Assembly: GCF_003626635.1 (NCBI RefSeq)
Contig: NZ_RAZT01000002.1
Coordinates: 62,001 to 126,000 of the forward strand
Length of the DNA stretch: 64,000 bases
Origin: Micromonospora musae
GTDB taxonomy: Bacteria > Actinomycetota > Actinomycetes > Mycobacteriales > Micromonosporaceae
Direction: 5' to 3'
Part shown: positions 27,786-37,443 of the stretch, in pieces
Layout of the letters: each line of letters begins with the position of its first letter
Numbering within the stretch: the first letter of the stretch is position 1
Position numbers and translations under genes: made by a program
Notes under the pieces: generated by a model
Seen by the model: only the letters and a program-made list of their open reading frames with translations
Told to the model about the DNA's origin: nothing
Database searches by the model: none

Positions 27786-28087
27786 CGCTGGTGTTCCTCC
27801 GGAAAGATCTCTCGATCGCCGATCCGCGGGTCCTCCCGCAGTTCGGCGAAGTTGTCGTCGAACGCCTCGCCGTGCGCGAACGCCTCGTGAATCTCCTGCT
27901 CGCGCTCGGCCATCCCGACCCGGACGTCCGCCACGAAGCTACGCAACGACCCGGTCAGGTCGCCAGCAGATTGTGACAGCGTGCTCGCGATGCCGGCCGG
28001 GGTGTACGACTGTGCGGTGCGGGTCACCTTGCGGACCACCACCACGCCGACGGCCAGCCCGATGCCCAGCCAGAACAAACGTCTCAT
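27782..28087 (-). CDS. Small membrane protein, DUF6167-like
   Basis: A 101-residue protein of unknown function: a single N-terminal membrane helix ([20 protein letters not shown]) followed by a mostly helical, acidic cytoplasmic part. Proteins of this kind sit between a DUF948 gene and alaS in many actinobacteria. ATG 28087 is preferred over the longer frame to 28180, because the protein should begin just before the membrane helix. It is coupled to alaS by a four-base overlap. Confidence 0.8.
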   Translation of the reverse strand: MRRLFWLGIGLAVGVVVVRKVTRTAQSYTPAGIASTLSQSAGDLTGSLRSFVADVRVGMAEREQEIHEAFAHGEAFDDNFAELREDPRIGDREIFPEEHQR

Positions 28088-28118
28088 GTTCCTCCGCGCC
28101 CTCCGCTCGCGCCGACGG

Positions 28119-28583
28119 TCAGTGCTCGACCTTGCGGGCGGTCCGCCGCCGCTGCTGCTTGATGGTGTCGCGCACCTCACGCTCGGTCTCCGCGTGCCGG
28201 CGCGCAGCAGCCGCCTTGCGTACGCCGTAGCCGAAGGCGGCGACCTTCACCAGCGGGTTCGCCGCGGCCGCGGAGACCACGGCGACCAGGTTGGCGACGT
28301 TGGCGGTGACGTTCTGGGCGTGCCCGGTCATCGTGTCGACCTTGGCCAGCTGGAGGTTGACCCCGTCGAGGGAGGTCTGCACCTGCTCCAGAGTGGCGTT
28401 GACGTTCCTCACCGTGGTGTTCACGTCACCGAGCAGCGGACCGGTCCGGTCGCTCAGGTCGTTGATCATCCGGGTGGTGGCGTCCACGGTGTGCCGCAGC
28501 CGCAGGATGGGCAGGGTCAGGATCAACACCAGCATCGCGAACGCGATCGCCGCGATCAGCGCCGCGATCTCCAAAATGCCCAC
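28119..28583 (-). CDS. DUF948 (YtxG-like) membrane protein
   Basis: A 154-residue protein with one N-terminal membrane helix (about 6-26) and a long helical region rich in Asn/Thr/Val (TGPLLGDVNTTVRNVNATLEQ) that looks like a coiled coil, then a basic C-terminus. This is the DUF948 pattern, linked to stress or methyl-accepting-like structural roles in Firmicutes but without proven function here. It lies 31 bases upstream of the DUF6167-like gene, in the same direction as alaS. Confidence 0.85.
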   Translation of the reverse strand: MGILEIAALIAAIAFAMLVLILTLPILRLRHTVDATTRMINDLSDRTGPLLGDVNTTVRNVNATLEQVQTSLDGVNLQLAKVDTMTGHAQNVTANVANLVAVVSAAAANPLVKVAAFGYGVRKAAAARRHAETEREVRDTIKQQRRRTARKVEH

Positions 28584-28735
28584 GCCTGTCCTCCTCGAGC
28601 AGAACTACACCGAACCGGACGTCCCCGGAAACGCGCGACCGTTACGCCCGCACCGCCGCTCCACGACCGTTGCCGGTCAGCGGGCGCGGGCGGGCCTGCC
28701 AGCCCCAGACCCTACCGTCCGTGATGGAATTCGGC

Positions 28736-31700
28736 TCACGACGGTGAGGGAGTCAGCTCGCCGAGCGGATCCCCGCTCAGCGTCGGTAGCGGCTCATCCC
28801 CGGTCAGGGACGGGTCGGTGCTGGGCAGCGGCCGGGTCCGCTCGTCGTCGATCGCGTTACGGACCTTCACCGACACCAACGATCCGGTACACGTCTGCGC
28901 ATCGGTCGACGGGTCGGGAGAGGGCACGATCGCCGGCTCCCCGTCGACCGGTGGCGGTACGCAGGCCGGCGCGCGCACCCAGAGGTCGAGGGTGAGCTCG
29001 TCCCTGCGCCAGCAGGTGTAGCTGCCCTTCTCCTGCTGCTGGGCCGGGCACATGGCCACCTTCCACGGGCGCCAGCCGTCCTGCCGCAGCGCCTGCTCGT
29101 ACACCTGCACCGTCTCCTCGGGAGACCGCTCGGACGTGACGGTGCGTTCCCGCAACCGGCACTCGATGAGGCACCAACGGCTGCCGCTGACGTCGTCGTC
29201 CGTCTTCGCCGTCGCCCAACCCGGCACGTCCAGCGCGTCGAGGGTGTCGAAGACCGGGTCGCGGCTGATCGTGCGGAACCCGAAGAAGAGCGGCACCGCT
29301 CCGAGCAGCACCAGGCTGACCAGCGCCAGCGCGGCCATCCGCAGCCGCCGGCGTTCGCGCATCTGTCGGCGCAGCTCCGAGCGGGCGCCGCTCAGCCCGC
29401 CGGAGGACGCGCCGGCCACGTCGGAGTCGGCGGCGTCGCGCAGCGCCGGCACGTCCACCGGCTGGGGGTGCGCGACCTCCGGCTCCGGGCCGGGCGGCGG
29501 CACGACGGCCGCAGCCCGGGCGGTCACCGGCGACTCCGCCGGGTGAGCGGAGACCGGCGACACGCCTGACGGTTCGGGCCGACCCGGGTCCCGCTGCGGC
29601 GGCAGGGCGCGGCCGGCGGCCCGATCGTCCGACTCCGGCCGCCCCACGGCGGCGGAGCGTCGGACCATGGGACGGCCGTGCTCGTCCACACCGCCGGCCG
29701 GCCGGGCCGGACCGTCCGGACCGGACCGTCCGGCCACATCGGGCCGGGGCGGACCGTCGGGGCGGGCCGCGCCACGGGCCGGACCGTCGGCTCCGGTGCG
29801 GGCCCCGCCCCGTGCCGGGGCGGGCGGGACTTCCTGGCCGGGTACGACCTCCGGGCCGGGAACGGGTCGGGCCGCGCCGGGAACGGGTCGGGCCGGGCCG
29901 TCCGGCCCCGGGCCGCGGGGCGGGCCGTCCGGCCCTGGGCGCGGAGCCGGCTCGGGCGTCGGTGCGGGACGAGCCGCCCCACGGGCCGGTGCGTCGGGAC
30001 CCGGCCGCGGACCGGGTTCGGGGCCGGGGCGAGCCGCGCCACGGGGCGGAGCCTGCCGGCCGGGCTCGGAACCGGGACCCGGACCGGGGCGAGCTGCCCC
30101 ACGGGGCGGACCATCCGGTCCCGGCTCCACAGCGGGGCCGGAGCGGGCGGCCCCACGGGGCGGACCGTCCGGGCCGGGCGCGGGGCGGGCCGGGGCACGG
30201 CCCGGCGTCGAGGGGCCGGCGGGGGCGCCGGAGGTGGGTTCCCCGGTCGCCGAGCGACCGGCGGCCGGTCGGCCGGGTCGGGCAGCGCCACGCGGGTCGT
30301 CGCCCGGACGGGGCGGTACGGCGGAGCGGCCGAGCGGCTCGTCCCGCGTCGGCTCCTCCGACGCGCCGTGCCGGGCACCGGCGGGGCCGTCGGCGGGCTT
30401 GGCACCGCGCGCCGCGCTCGGCCGTTCACCGGTCGGCTCGTCGGCCGGCGGTACCGCGGCGCGAGCGCCACGACGCCCGCTCGCGCGACCAGGGGCGCGA
30501 TCCTGACCGGGCGGGACGAGACCGGGAGCCGGTCGCCTGCCGGTGGACCGGTCCGAGGCCGGCGGCGCGGGCGGCGTCGCCGCGCCGGCTTCGATCACCG
30601 GATGCTGGTCGGTGTGCGGTGTCCGGCCGGCCTGCCGGAGCCAGTTCGCGGGACGCTCGGGGCGCTCGCCGCGGGTGGCCTCGGCGTCCGGCTCCGGACG
30701 ACGGCCGCTGGCCGGATCCTTCTCCTCCGCGGCCCTGCGGCGACCCGGAGCGCGGCCGGCCTCGTCGGCCGGGCGGCGGCCGACCGCGACGTCGGACTCC
30801 TCCGGCACCGGAACGTGGTGTGCGCCGGTCTCCGTCTCCTCCGGAGCCGCCCGCCGGCGGCGCCCGCCGCGACCGGAGGCCGGCTCGGCTGCGCGGGGTT
30901 CTCCCGGGACCGTTCGGTTGTCGCTCGTCGGCTCGTCGGGCTCGGGCGCCCGGCGGCGGCCGCCCTGGGCGGACGCCTCACCGACTACCGGCACGGCGCC
31001 TGACGGCCCCGACGTCGATGCGGCCCCCCGGCGGCGCGGGTTGGCCCGCCGCTCGGGCGCCGCGGCCGGGCCGGACGCCGGCTCCGCGCTGAGCGACGGA
31101 TTCGTCGCCGTCGAGCGGTCGGCGGGGCCGGGGGGCGCGGCGGCCCGGGCCGGGTCGGTCGGGTCGGCGGCCGCGCGCCGTCCCACGGGCGCGCCTTCGC
31201 CGGTCCGGGTGTGTTCCGCACCGGCGCGCCGTCGGGGCGGTGTCGTCTCGGGTCGCTGCCCGAACGGCGCACCGGAGGTCGGGTGCCCGGGTGCCCCCGG
31301 CGCGCCGGGGACGGGGTGTGCGGGGGGCGCGGCGGGGCCGCCGGGGGGCGGCACCGCGGCGGCAGCGCGGCCGGCGGACGGGCCGGTGGGCCCGGCCGGG
31401 TCGCCGCCGGGCCGCGCCGGGCCGAACGGGGCCGGCGGGCCGCCTGGGACCGGGCCCGGCGGCGGGCCGATCGGCTCACCCGAGCCCGGCCGGGGACCCG
31501 CCGTGCGGGGCTGCGGATCGGTCGGCCCACCCACGTTCGGACGAGCTTGCGGACCTGTCGGCCCACCCACGTTCGGACGAGCCTGCGGACCCGTCGGCCC
31601 ACCGACGTTCGGACGAGCCTGCGGGCCAGTCGACCCACCCGCGCTCGGACGAGCCTGCGGACCCGTCGGCCCACCGACGTTCGGGTGCGGGCCGGTGCCC

Positions 31701-32254
31701 GCTACCGGTACGGCGCCACGGCCGGGCTGGCCGGGGGCGCCCGGCCCGGCAATGGGTGGTTGCGGCGCGGCTGCGCCGGGGCGGGCCTGCTGTGGCGCGG
31801 CCGGTGCGGGACCGGGCACGTCGGACGGGGGCGCGGAGGGTCGCTGCTCCGGCCGACGGGCAGCCGGCTGTGGCTCCGGCGCGCCGGGCCACGGCCCGTC
31901 CACCGGGCGCGGCCGCGGGCCGGGGGTCTCCGGGCCGCCACGACGCACGGGCGGCGCGGCCGGCGGCACCGGCGCTCCGGCGGGCGGTGGGCCCTCCGGT
32001 CCGGGCCGGCCGGCCGGCGCTCGACCAGCACCCCGGGGTGCGGCCGGCGCGGATCCGTCCGGCGCGTCGGGCCCCAGCTCGGCCCGCTGCTGCTTGGCCG
32101 ACCGCAGGTCGTCGATCCAGCCGAACTCCTCGCCGCTGACCGGCTCCTCCGGTTCGGCCTCGGCCCGGTTCCGTCCCCAGCGGCGGCCCTTGGCGCGGGG
32201 ATCGCGCCGCTCGTCGGGGCCGTCCTCCGGTCGCTCCGCACCACGCGATCTCAC
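28736..32254 (-). CDS. Very long Pro/Gly/Ala/Arg-rich disordered membrane protein
   Basis: An 1172-residue protein I cannot assign to a family. Residues 1 to about 965 are low-complexity (Pro, Gly, Ala, Arg, Glu) and presumably disordered and cytoplasmic, with short acidic/basic motifs such as GRRRAA recurring. A single transmembrane helix at about 970-991 leads to a 180-residue outside domain with six or seven Cys ([25 protein letters not shown]). Residues about 188-245 are 12-residue tandem units. The GTG start overlaps the rarA stop (GTGA). Six-frame shadows here are an effect of composition. Confidence 0.75.
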   Translation of the reverse strand: MRSRGAERPEDGPDERRDPRAKGRRWGRNRAEAEPEEPVSGEEFGWIDDLRSAKQQRAELGPDAPDGSAPAAPRGAGRAPAGRPGPEGPPPAGAPVPPAAPPVRRGGPETPGPRPRPVDGPWPGAPEPQPAARRPEQRPSAPPSDVPGPAPAAPQQARPGAAAPQPPIAGPGAPGQPGRGAVPVAGTGPHPNVGGPTGPQARPSAGGSTGPQARPNVGGPTGPQARPNVGGPTGPQARPNVGGPTDPQPRTAGPRPGSGEPIGPPPGPVPGGPPAPFGPARPGGDPAGPTGPSAGRAAAAVPPPGGPAAPPAHPVPGAPGAPGHPTSGAPFGQRPETTPPRRRAGAEHTRTGEGAPVGRRAAADPTDPARAAAPPGPADRSTATNPSLSAEPASGPAAAPERRANPRRRGAASTSGPSGAVPVVGEASAQGGRRRAPEPDEPTSDNRTVPGEPRAAEPASGRGGRRRRAAPEETETGAHHVPVPEESDVAVGRRPADEAGRAPGRRRAAEEKDPASGRRPEPDAEATRGERPERPANWLRQAGRTPHTDQHPVIEAGAATPPAPPASDRSTGRRPAPGLVPPGQDRAPGRASGRRGARAAVPPADEPTGERPSAARGAKPADGPAGARHGASEEPTRDEPLGRSAVPPRPGDDPRGAARPGRPAAGRSATGEPTSGAPAGPSTPGRAPARPAPGPDGPPRGAARSGPAVEPGPDGPPRGAARPGPGPGSEPGRQAPPRGAARPGPEPGPRPGPDAPARGAARPAPTPEPAPRPGPDGPPRGPGPDGPARPVPGAARPVPGPEVVPGQEVPPAPARGGARTGADGPARGAARPDGPPRPDVAGRSGPDGPARPAGGVDEHGRPMVRRSAAVGRPESDDRAAGRALPPQRDPGRPEPSGVSPVSAHPAESPVTARAAAVVPPPGPEPEVAHPQPVDVPALRDAADSDVAGASSGGLSGARSELRRQMRERRRLRMAALALVSLVLLGAVPLFFGFRTISRDPVFDTLDALDVPGWATAKTDDDVSGSRWCLIECRLRERTVTSERSPEETVQVYEQALRQDGWRPWKVAMCPAQQQEKGSYTCWRRDELTLDLWVRAPACVPPPVDGEPAIVPSPDPSTDAQTCTGSLVSVKVRNAIDDERTRPLPSTDPSLTGDEPLPTLSGDPLGELTPSPS
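31519..31690 (-). repeat. 36-bp tandem repeats within coding sequence
   Basis: About five units of 36 bp, each encoding [12 protein letters not shown] or a close variant ([12 protein letters not shown] in one unit, PTDPQPR at the end), inside the disordered part of the 1172-residue protein. Units differ mainly by single bases, so they are recent or kept homogeneous by recombination. Confidence 0.85.
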
Positions 32255-33894
32255 TGCTGACCCTCTCCGACGGCTGGCCTGCCGCCATCTTTCTCCGCGT
32301 CGGCGTCGCGCGCCCCCACCGTCCGGCCGCCGTTGGCCGCCGTAGCGGTCGGCGCGGGTCGGACCGCCTGGGTCGCCGCCGGCGAAGCCACCGCCGGATC
32401 GTCCGAAGCTTGCTCCGGCCCGCTCCCCCGGCCGTCCACCGGGTCCGGCGCCGACGCGGCAGGGGCATCGGAGCGCGTCGTGGGCGCATCCGTCGCCTCG
32501 GGGCGGGTGACCGGGGTGGGCAGGCCGCGCACGATACGGCGCAGCAGCGGCAGCCGCCCGGCCACCGCCCGCTCCGCGCCGTGCTGGGTCGGCCGGTAGT
32601 AGTCGGTGCCGACGAGGTCGTCCGGCACGTACTGCTGGGTGAGCACGCCCCGCTGATCGTCGTGCGGGTAGCGGTAGCCGGTGCCGTGGCCGAGACCGCG
32701 GGCGCCGGCGTAGTGGGCGTCGCGCAGGCCGCGGGGCACCGGGCCACCCCGCCCGGCCCGTACGTCGGCCATCGCCGCACCGATCGCGCTGGTCGCCGAG
32801 TTCGACTTCGGCGCCGTGGCCATGTGGATCACGGCCTGGGCGAGGTTGAGCTGCACCTCCGGCAGACCCACGTACTCCACGGCGTGCGCGGCGGCGGTCG
32901 CCACGCTCAACGCGCTGGGGTCGGCCATGCCGACGTCCTCGCTCGCGAAGATCACCAAGCGGCGGGCGATGAACCGGGCGTCCTCACCGGCCACCAGCAT
33001 CCGCGCGAGCCAGTGCAGCGCGGCGTCGACGTCCGAACCGCGCATGCTCTTGATGAACGCGCTGATCACGTCGTAGTGCGCGTCGCCGTCCCGGTCGTAG
33101 CGGACGGCCGCCACGTCGACCGCCTGTTCGGCGGTGCCGAGGTCGATCCGTCCGGTGCCCAGGGCTCCGGCCGAGGCCGCCGCGGCCTCCAGGGCGGTCA
33201 GCGCCTTGCGTACGTCGCCGGCGGCGAGCCGGACGAGGTGGTCCTCGGCGGCCGGCTCCAGGACCAGCGCACCGGCGAGGCCCCGTTCGTCGGTGACCGC
33301 CCGGCGCAGCAGCCCGCGGACCGCGTCGTCGTCCAGCGGTTGCAGGGTGAGCAGCACGCACCGCGACAGCAGCGGCGAGATGACCGAGAAGTACGGGTTC
33401 TCGGTGGTGGCCGCGAGCAGCGTGACGGTGCGGTCCTCGACGGCGGCGAGCAGTGAGTCCTGCTGGGTCTTGCTGAACCGGTGCACCTCGTCGATGAAGA
33501 GCACGGTCTGCGGGCCGCCGCTGCGGCGCTGCCGGCGAGCCGAGTCGATCACCGCCCGGACGTCCTTGACCCCGGCCGAGAGCGCCGACATGGCGACGAA
33601 CCGGCGGTCGGTGGCCCGGGCGACCAGGTGCGCGATGGTGGTCTTGCCGCTGCCCGGCGGTCCCCAGAGGATGACCGACATGGGAGCACCACCGGAGACC
33701 AGCTGCCGCAGCGGCGCACCGGGCGCGAGCAGGTGTTCCTGCCCCACCAACTCATCGAGGCTCGCCGGGCGCATCCGGACGGGTAGGGGCGAATCCGGCC
33801 CCACGTCGGTGAATCCGTCGGCACCACCGGAACCCGCGGGGGCGCTGGGCGCTCCGGCGGGCTCGCCGAGGGAGAACAGGGCGTCGGACTGCAT
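32251..33894 (-). CDS. rarA: Replication-associated recombination protein A (RarA/MgsA AAA+ ATPase)
   Basis: A AAA+ ATPase acting at stalled replication forks. Walker A GPPGSGKT is at about 78-85, Walker [11 protein letters not shown] near 132, [10 protein letters not shown] gives sensor 1, and the MgsA C-terminal oligomerisation region runs to about residue 435 ([21 protein letters not shown] end). About 110 extra Pro/Ala/Thr-rich residues follow, not usual for the family. ATG 33894 is preceded by an in-frame GTG at 33897; neither has a clear ribosome site. Confidence 0.92.
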   Translation of the reverse strand: MQSDALFSLGEPAGAPSAPAGSGGADGFTDVGPDSPLPVRMRPASLDELVGQEHLLAPGAPLRQLVSGGAPMSVILWGPPGSGKTTIAHLVARATDRRFVAMSALSAGVKDVRAVIDSARRQRRSGGPQTVLFIDEVHRFSKTQQDSLLAAVEDRTVTLLAATTENPYFSVISPLLSRCVLLTLQPLDDDAVRGLLRRAVTDERGLAGALVLEPAAEDHLVRLAAGDVRKALTALEAAAASAGALGTGRIDLGTAEQAVDVAAVRYDRDGDAHYDVISAFIKSMRGSDVDAALHWLARMLVAGEDARFIARRLVIFASEDVGMADPSALSVATAAAHAVEYVGLPEVQLNLAQAVIHMATAPKSNSATSAIGAAMADVRAGRGGPVPRGLRDAHYAGARGLGHGTGYRYPHDDQRGVLTQQYVPDDLVGTDYYRPTQHGAERAVAGRLPLLRRIVRGLPTPVTRPEATDAPTTRSDAPAASAPDPVDGRGSGPEQASDDPAVASPAATQAVRPAPTATAANGGRTVGARDADAEKDGGRPAVGEGQQ

Positions 33895-33972
33895 CACGAG
33901 AACAGTACCGGGCCGGGCCGGTGACGCCGGAATCGCGCCACGGACCCGACCCGTACTGATCCGTTCCGGTCA

Positions 33973-34030
33973 GAGACTGTCGTGAAACCCTGGACTCGCC
34001 GCAGCCGCCGCGGGGTTTCTCGACAGTCTC
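33973..34030. terminator. Hairpin terminator (palindrome D)
   Basis: Arms GAGACTGTCGTGAAACCC and its near-complement match at 17 of 18 positions around a 22-base G/C loop. On the minus strand it begins one base after the stop codon of the small membrane protein and lies 75 bases before the rarA start, so it probably separates those transcripts. Confidence 0.65.
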
Positions 34031-34240
34031 CTAACCACGGCCCGGTCGACGGCCCCGGTACCAGCGTCCGCCGCCGCCACCGGGGCCGCGGCCGACACCG
34101 GCCAGGTAGAGCGCGAGCAGCAGCAGCCCGACGAGCACCAGGGTGTTCCAGTTGAACAGGTCCGGCGCTCCGAAGTTGGTGTCCATCAGGTCGAGCAGCA
34201 GGGCGAAGCCGAATACGATCGCCGCGAGAATGGCGAGCAT
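34031..34240 (-). CDS. Small two-helix membrane protein
   Basis: A 69-residue protein: two hydrophobic segments (LAILAAIVFGFALLLDLMD and TLVLVGLLLLALYLAG) and a Gly/Arg-rich tail. ATG 34240 is chosen because GGAGG lies five bases before it; the frame extends to 34321 without support. No function can be assigned. Similar small membrane proteins are common in Micromonospora and Streptomyces. Confidence 0.7.
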   Translation of the reverse strand: MLAILAAIVFGFALLLDLMDTNFGAPDLFNWNTLVLVGLLLLALYLAGVGRGPGGGGGRWYRGRRPGRG

Positions 34241-34380
34241 GACGTCCTCCGGTGGGGGTTCCCAGTAGGTTGTCGCCGGATGTACCCGATCGGACCGCTC
34301 GTCAATCTCCACCGTGGACAACCCGACCCGGTTCGGGCACCGACGGCAGCGCCTCCCCCGTCGCCTCCTAGGCTGAGTGC

Positions 34381-35121
34381 ATGATCATCGCCGACCAGAT
34401 CCTCGACGGTCGGGCCGCCGTCCTGGCCGCCACCGGCCACCACCCGTACGCCCGGCACTCGCTCGGGCGCGACAGCGAGCCGCGGGGCTGGCAGCGCGAC
34501 GGCGCCGTGGTGTGGGTGCTGCCGGCGGGGCACGGGCCGGCGGTGGCGGCCCTGGGCGCGGCCGGGCCGGCCCTGGACGTCTGCGCCGACCTGATCGCCG
34601 AGGGCGTACTCGGGACGGGCCAGTGGCTGAACCTGCCCCGGACCGACCCGGCGGGCCTCACCGACCGGCTGCCGGTGGCGCAACGCGACGAGTGGCACTT
34701 CCTCTGGACCACGCAGGCGCCCCCGCCCCAGCCCGGCGAGGAGGAGGTCGTCCGCCTCACCGAGTCGGACTACCCGGCGCTCACCGCCCTGATCGACGAG
34801 GCGTTCCCGAGCACCACCTCCCGGCCCGGCGCGCCGGGGGTTGTCGGCTGGTACGGCATCCGCGACGGCGACCGCCTCGTCGCCTGCGGCGCGGACCGCA
34901 GCCGGGGTGACATCGGCTTCCTCGCCGGGTTGACCGTCGCCCCGCAGCAGCGCGGCCGTGGCCTCGGCGCGGCGCTCACCGCCGCGATGACCCGGGCGCT
35001 GATCGCCCGGTACGACCAGGCCGCGCTCGGCGTCTACCTGGTCAACGTCGGCGCGATCCGGCTCTACCGCCGCCTCGGCTTCACCAACACGGCGACCCGC
35101 ACCTCCCTGCGTCTCGCCTGA
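34381..35121 (+). CDS. GNAT-family N-acetyltransferase
   Basis: A 246-residue protein whose C-terminal half (about 122-246) is a GNAT domain: VVRLTESDYPALTALIDEAF begins it, and QRGRGLG at 190-196 is the acetyl-CoA pyrophosphate loop, followed by LVNVGAIRLYRRLGF. The N-terminal 120 residues are a separate domain, perhaps a degenerate second GNAT, with no motif I can name. The substrate is unknown. It is convergent with the MFS gene across palindrome A2. Confidence 0.85.
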   Translation: MIIADQILDGRAAVLAATGHHPYARHSLGRDSEPRGWQRDGAVVWVLPAGHGPAVAALGAAGPALDVCADLIAEGVLGTGQWLNLPRTDPAGLTDRLPVAQRDEWHFLWTTQAPPPQPGEEEVVRLTESDYPALTALIDEAFPSTTSRPGAPGVVGWYGIRDGDRLVACGADRSRGDIGFLAGLTVAPQQRGRGLGAALTAAMTRALIARYDQAALGVYLVNVGAIRLYRRLGFTNTATRTSLRLA

Positions 35122-35215
35122 GCCCGCCGGACGGCCCGGCACGGCCCGGCCGCCCGGCGGCCCGGCGGCCCGGCCCGGCGCGGCGCGGCCCGGCGCGGCG
35201 GCGCGGCGGCAAGGT

Positions 35216-35289
35216 GATCGACTCGAGTTCCCTGATGTCGGGGCATCCCCGTCGAGGGACACCGCGACTTCAATGAACCCGAGTCGATC
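35216..35289. repeat. Palindromic intergenic repeat, family A, copy 2
   Basis: Same architecture as the element at 5308-5383: GATCGACTCGAGTTCC at the left and its imperfect complement ending in GAGTCGATC at the right. It lies between the convergent GNAT and MFS genes, so it could terminate both. The 90 bases before it (35125-35210) are a pure G/C low-complexity tract. Confidence 0.8.
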
Positions 35290-35307
35290 ACCCCGGCCTG
35301 CCGGACT

Positions 35308-36702
35308 TCAACCCGCCGACCCGACCACCGGGGCCCCGTCGCTCGCCGACGATCGGACGTCGACCGGACCGCCGGACGACGGCGGCGTAGGACCAGGCAC
35401 CGGCGGCGTACTTCCGGACGACGGCGGAGTGGGGTCGGCCGGGGCCGGCGGGCCCGTCTCCTCGACGGGCCGCCGGCCGGAGCGCCAGGCGGGTAGGTAG
35501 AGCGGCGCGGCCACGGCGAGCACCACCGCGCCGACCAGCATCGCGGTCGTGACGCTCGACCGGTCGGCGAGCGCGGTGAGCAGCACGGCGCCGACCGCGA
35601 AGCCGGGCTGGCCCATCATCGAGTTCAGCGAGATGACACTGGTCCGGTAGGGGCCGTCGACCTGCCGGTGCAGCAGGCCCACGTGCAGCGGGTTCGACGC
35701 GCCGTGCACGGTGTAGCAGGCCAGGTACGCGACGAGCACCCCGACGGGGCCGGCGAGGAACCCCATGCCGACGACCGTCACCCCCTGGGCGATCCGCAGC
35801 AGCGCGGCACCGGGCGCCGCGCCCGGCCAGCGCAGCAGGAGCGGGGTCAGCGCCGCGCCGGCCGCCGAGGCCAGCCAGGCCGCCGAGTTCGCCGGCCCGA
35901 GCAGCGCCGCCGCCCGGTCCGCGTCGCCGACCACCTCGGAGAGGCGTACGGGCAGCAGCGACTCGAACGTGACCATGCCGAAGCCCCAGAAGAGTTCGAC
36001 GGCGACCAGGGCGAGCAGCACCCGGGAGCGGCGCAGCAGGCCGGCCGCCTGCCCGATCATCCGGGGGGCCTCGACGATCGACGCCCGCAGCGCGCCGCGG
36101 CCCTTGGCGGGACCCACCTCTTTCAGCAGCACGAGCAGGAACCCGATCGCGACCGCCTGCAGCGCGGCGGCGACCAGGACGGGCACGGTGAGCGCGCTGA
36201 CCGGCCCCATCGGGCCGAGGGCGATCAGACCGCCGCTGAGCAGCGCTCCGGCGCTGATCGCCACGCCGATGACGGTGCCGGCGTAGCCGAGGCCGGGCTC
36301 GTAGACGGCGTCGGGGTCGGCGGCGAGGGTGGCGTCGACGTACCACGACTCGAGTGGGCCGCTGTCCAGTGCTCGGAAGACGCCCTGCATCGCCCAGACC
36401 AGGAAGAAGAGCGCGAACGAATCGGCCACCGCGAAGACCAGCAGCGAGACGAGGCCCAGCAGCCAGGCCACCAGCAGGACGGGGCGCCGGCCGAGGGCGT
36501 CGGCGAGCCCGCCGGTGGGCAGCTCCAGCACCAGCACGACCACCCCCTGGGCGACGGTGACCAGGCCGATCTGGGAGAGCGAGAGCCCACGCTCCTGCAT
36601 CAGCAGGATCATCACCGGGATGGTCAGACCGGTGGGCAGCCAGCGCAGCCCGTGCAGCAGCAGGAAGCGGAACCGCACCTGGCGTACGGACAACGCGCTC
36701 AT
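35308..36702 (-). CDS. MFS transporter
   Basis: A 464-residue protein with about 12 membrane segments. GLADALGRRPVLLVAWLLG near residue 68 is the MFS cytoplasmic-loop motif. The last 50 residues are a Pro/Ser-rich cytoplasmic tail. The ATG overlaps the stop of the ArsR-type regulator gene (ATGA), so regulator and transporter are co-translated, which suggests an exporter controlled by a ligand-sensing repressor. The substrate is unknown. Confidence 0.87.
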   Translation of the reverse strand: MSALSVRQVRFRFLLLHGLRWLPTGLTIPVMILLMQERGLSLSQIGLVTVAQGVVVLVLELPTGGLADALGRRPVLLVAWLLGLVSLLVFAVADSFALFFLVWAMQGVFRALDSGPLESWYVDATLAADPDAVYEPGLGYAGTVIGVAISAGALLSGGLIALGPMGPVSALTVPVLVAAALQAVAIGFLLVLLKEVGPAKGRGALRASIVEAPRMIGQAAGLLRRSRVLLALVAVELFWGFGMVTFESLLPVRLSEVVGDADRAAALLGPANSAAWLASAAGAALTPLLLRWPGAAPGAALLRIAQGVTVVGMGFLAGPVGVLVAYLACYTVHGASNPLHVGLLHRQVDGPYRTSVISLNSMMGQPGFAVGAVLLTALADRSSVTTAMLVGAVVLAVAAPLYLPAWRSGRRPVEETGPPAPADPTPPSSGSTPPVPGPTPPSSGGPVDVRSSASDGAPVVGSAG

Positions 36703-37298
36703 CGCGCACCCTCCGTCCAGGGGAAGGCGGCCAGGTAGACCTGCACCTGGCGAGCGTCCGGCGCGTCGGTCACCGACTCGTCGTGGTAGCGCATGATGAC
36801 CTGCCACAGCTCGTCGTTGAGGGCCCGCAGCCGGGCCGGCGGGAGCGTCAGCACCATGTCGCTCATGCCGACGGCGTCCCGCCACTCCTTCGGGTGCTCC
36901 TCCGCGACCGCCATCCACCGCTCGGCCTGCTCGGCCATCAGCCGGACGTGGTTGGCCTCGATCCACCGCACCGCCGCCCGGGCGTCCGGGTCGTCGTCGA
37001 AGTCGGTGGGCTCGAAGTTGCTGATGTCGTGCACGGCCCGCCACCACCGTTGCCGGCCGGTGCCGAGGTCGGGGTCCTCGGCGACCAGCCCGACGTCGGC
37101 GAGTTGCCGCAGGTGGTAGCTGGTCGCCCCGGTGTTGGTGTCGAGCTTGTCGGCCAGGGCGGTCGCCGTTGCCGGCCCGTCGACGCGCAGCGTGCCGAGC
37201 AGGCGCATGCGCAGCGGGTGGGCGAGGACGCGGATCTGCCGGGCGTCGAGCTGTACCTCGCGCGGCGCGGGTCGATCGGTGCGGGGAGCGTCGGACAT
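36699..37298 (-). CDS. ArsR/HTH_20-type transcriptional regulator
   Basis: A 199-residue regulator with an N-terminal winged helix (about 20-95: RQIRVLAHPLRMRLLGTLR, then TNTGATSYHLRQLADVGLV as the recognition helix) and a helical C-terminal region. No metal-binding Cys pairs are seen. ATG 37298 is chosen; the frame extends to 37379, but that part is the 13-bp repeat array whose period is not a multiple of three. It probably controls itself and the MFS gene through those repeats. Confidence 0.87.
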   Translation of the reverse strand: MSDAPRTDRPAPREVQLDARQIRVLAHPLRMRLLGTLRVDGPATATALADKLDTNTGATSYHLRQLADVGLVAEDPDLGTGRQRWWRAVHDISNFEPTDFDDDPDARAAVRWIEANHVRLMAEQAERWMAVAEEHPKEWRDAVGMSDMVLTLPPARLRALNDELWQVIMRYHDESVTDAPDARQVQVYLAAFPWTEGAR

Positions 37299-37309
37299 AC
37301 ATGCACAAT

Positions 37310-37361
37310 ATCTGTGCATAAGATGTGTGCACAAGTCTTGTGCAGAAGATTTGTGCACAAG
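37310..37361 (-). promoter_or_regulatory. Four tandem 13-bp repeats, probable operator array
   Basis: On the plus strand the units are ATCTGTGCATAAG, ATGTGTGCACAAG, TCTTGTGCAGAAG and ATTTGTGCACAAG, exactly contiguous at 37310, 37323, 37336 and 37349. Each contains the half-palindrome TTGTGCACAA in more or less perfect form. The array ends 11 bases before the regulator's ATG and is much richer in A/T than its surroundings. Likely the binding array of the ArsR-type protein; the promoter must lie within it or just upstream. Confidence 0.7.
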
Positions 37362-37443
37362 CCGGTCGGCCGATTGCACGGAGTGCGGGTCGGGCGAAGT
37401 ACGGGCCGCCGCGCGGAGTACCGGCCGCGCGGTCCGGCGGGGG

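Noticed and set aside
23424..27890. A 1488-codon open frame on the plus strand
   Set aside because: It runs antisense to mltG, ruvX and alaS, which have full family motifs. Long antisense frames are expected at this GC content; its translation is low-complexity and has no domain.
31519..31690. CRISPR array or mobile repeat
   Set aside because: The repeats keep the reading frame (36 bp) inside a coding sequence.
29667..32345. Several long plus-strand frames opposite the disordered protein
   Set aside because: Both strands are open because of the G/C-only composition. The minus frame is preferred for its membrane helix and Cys-rich end and for the overlap with rarA.
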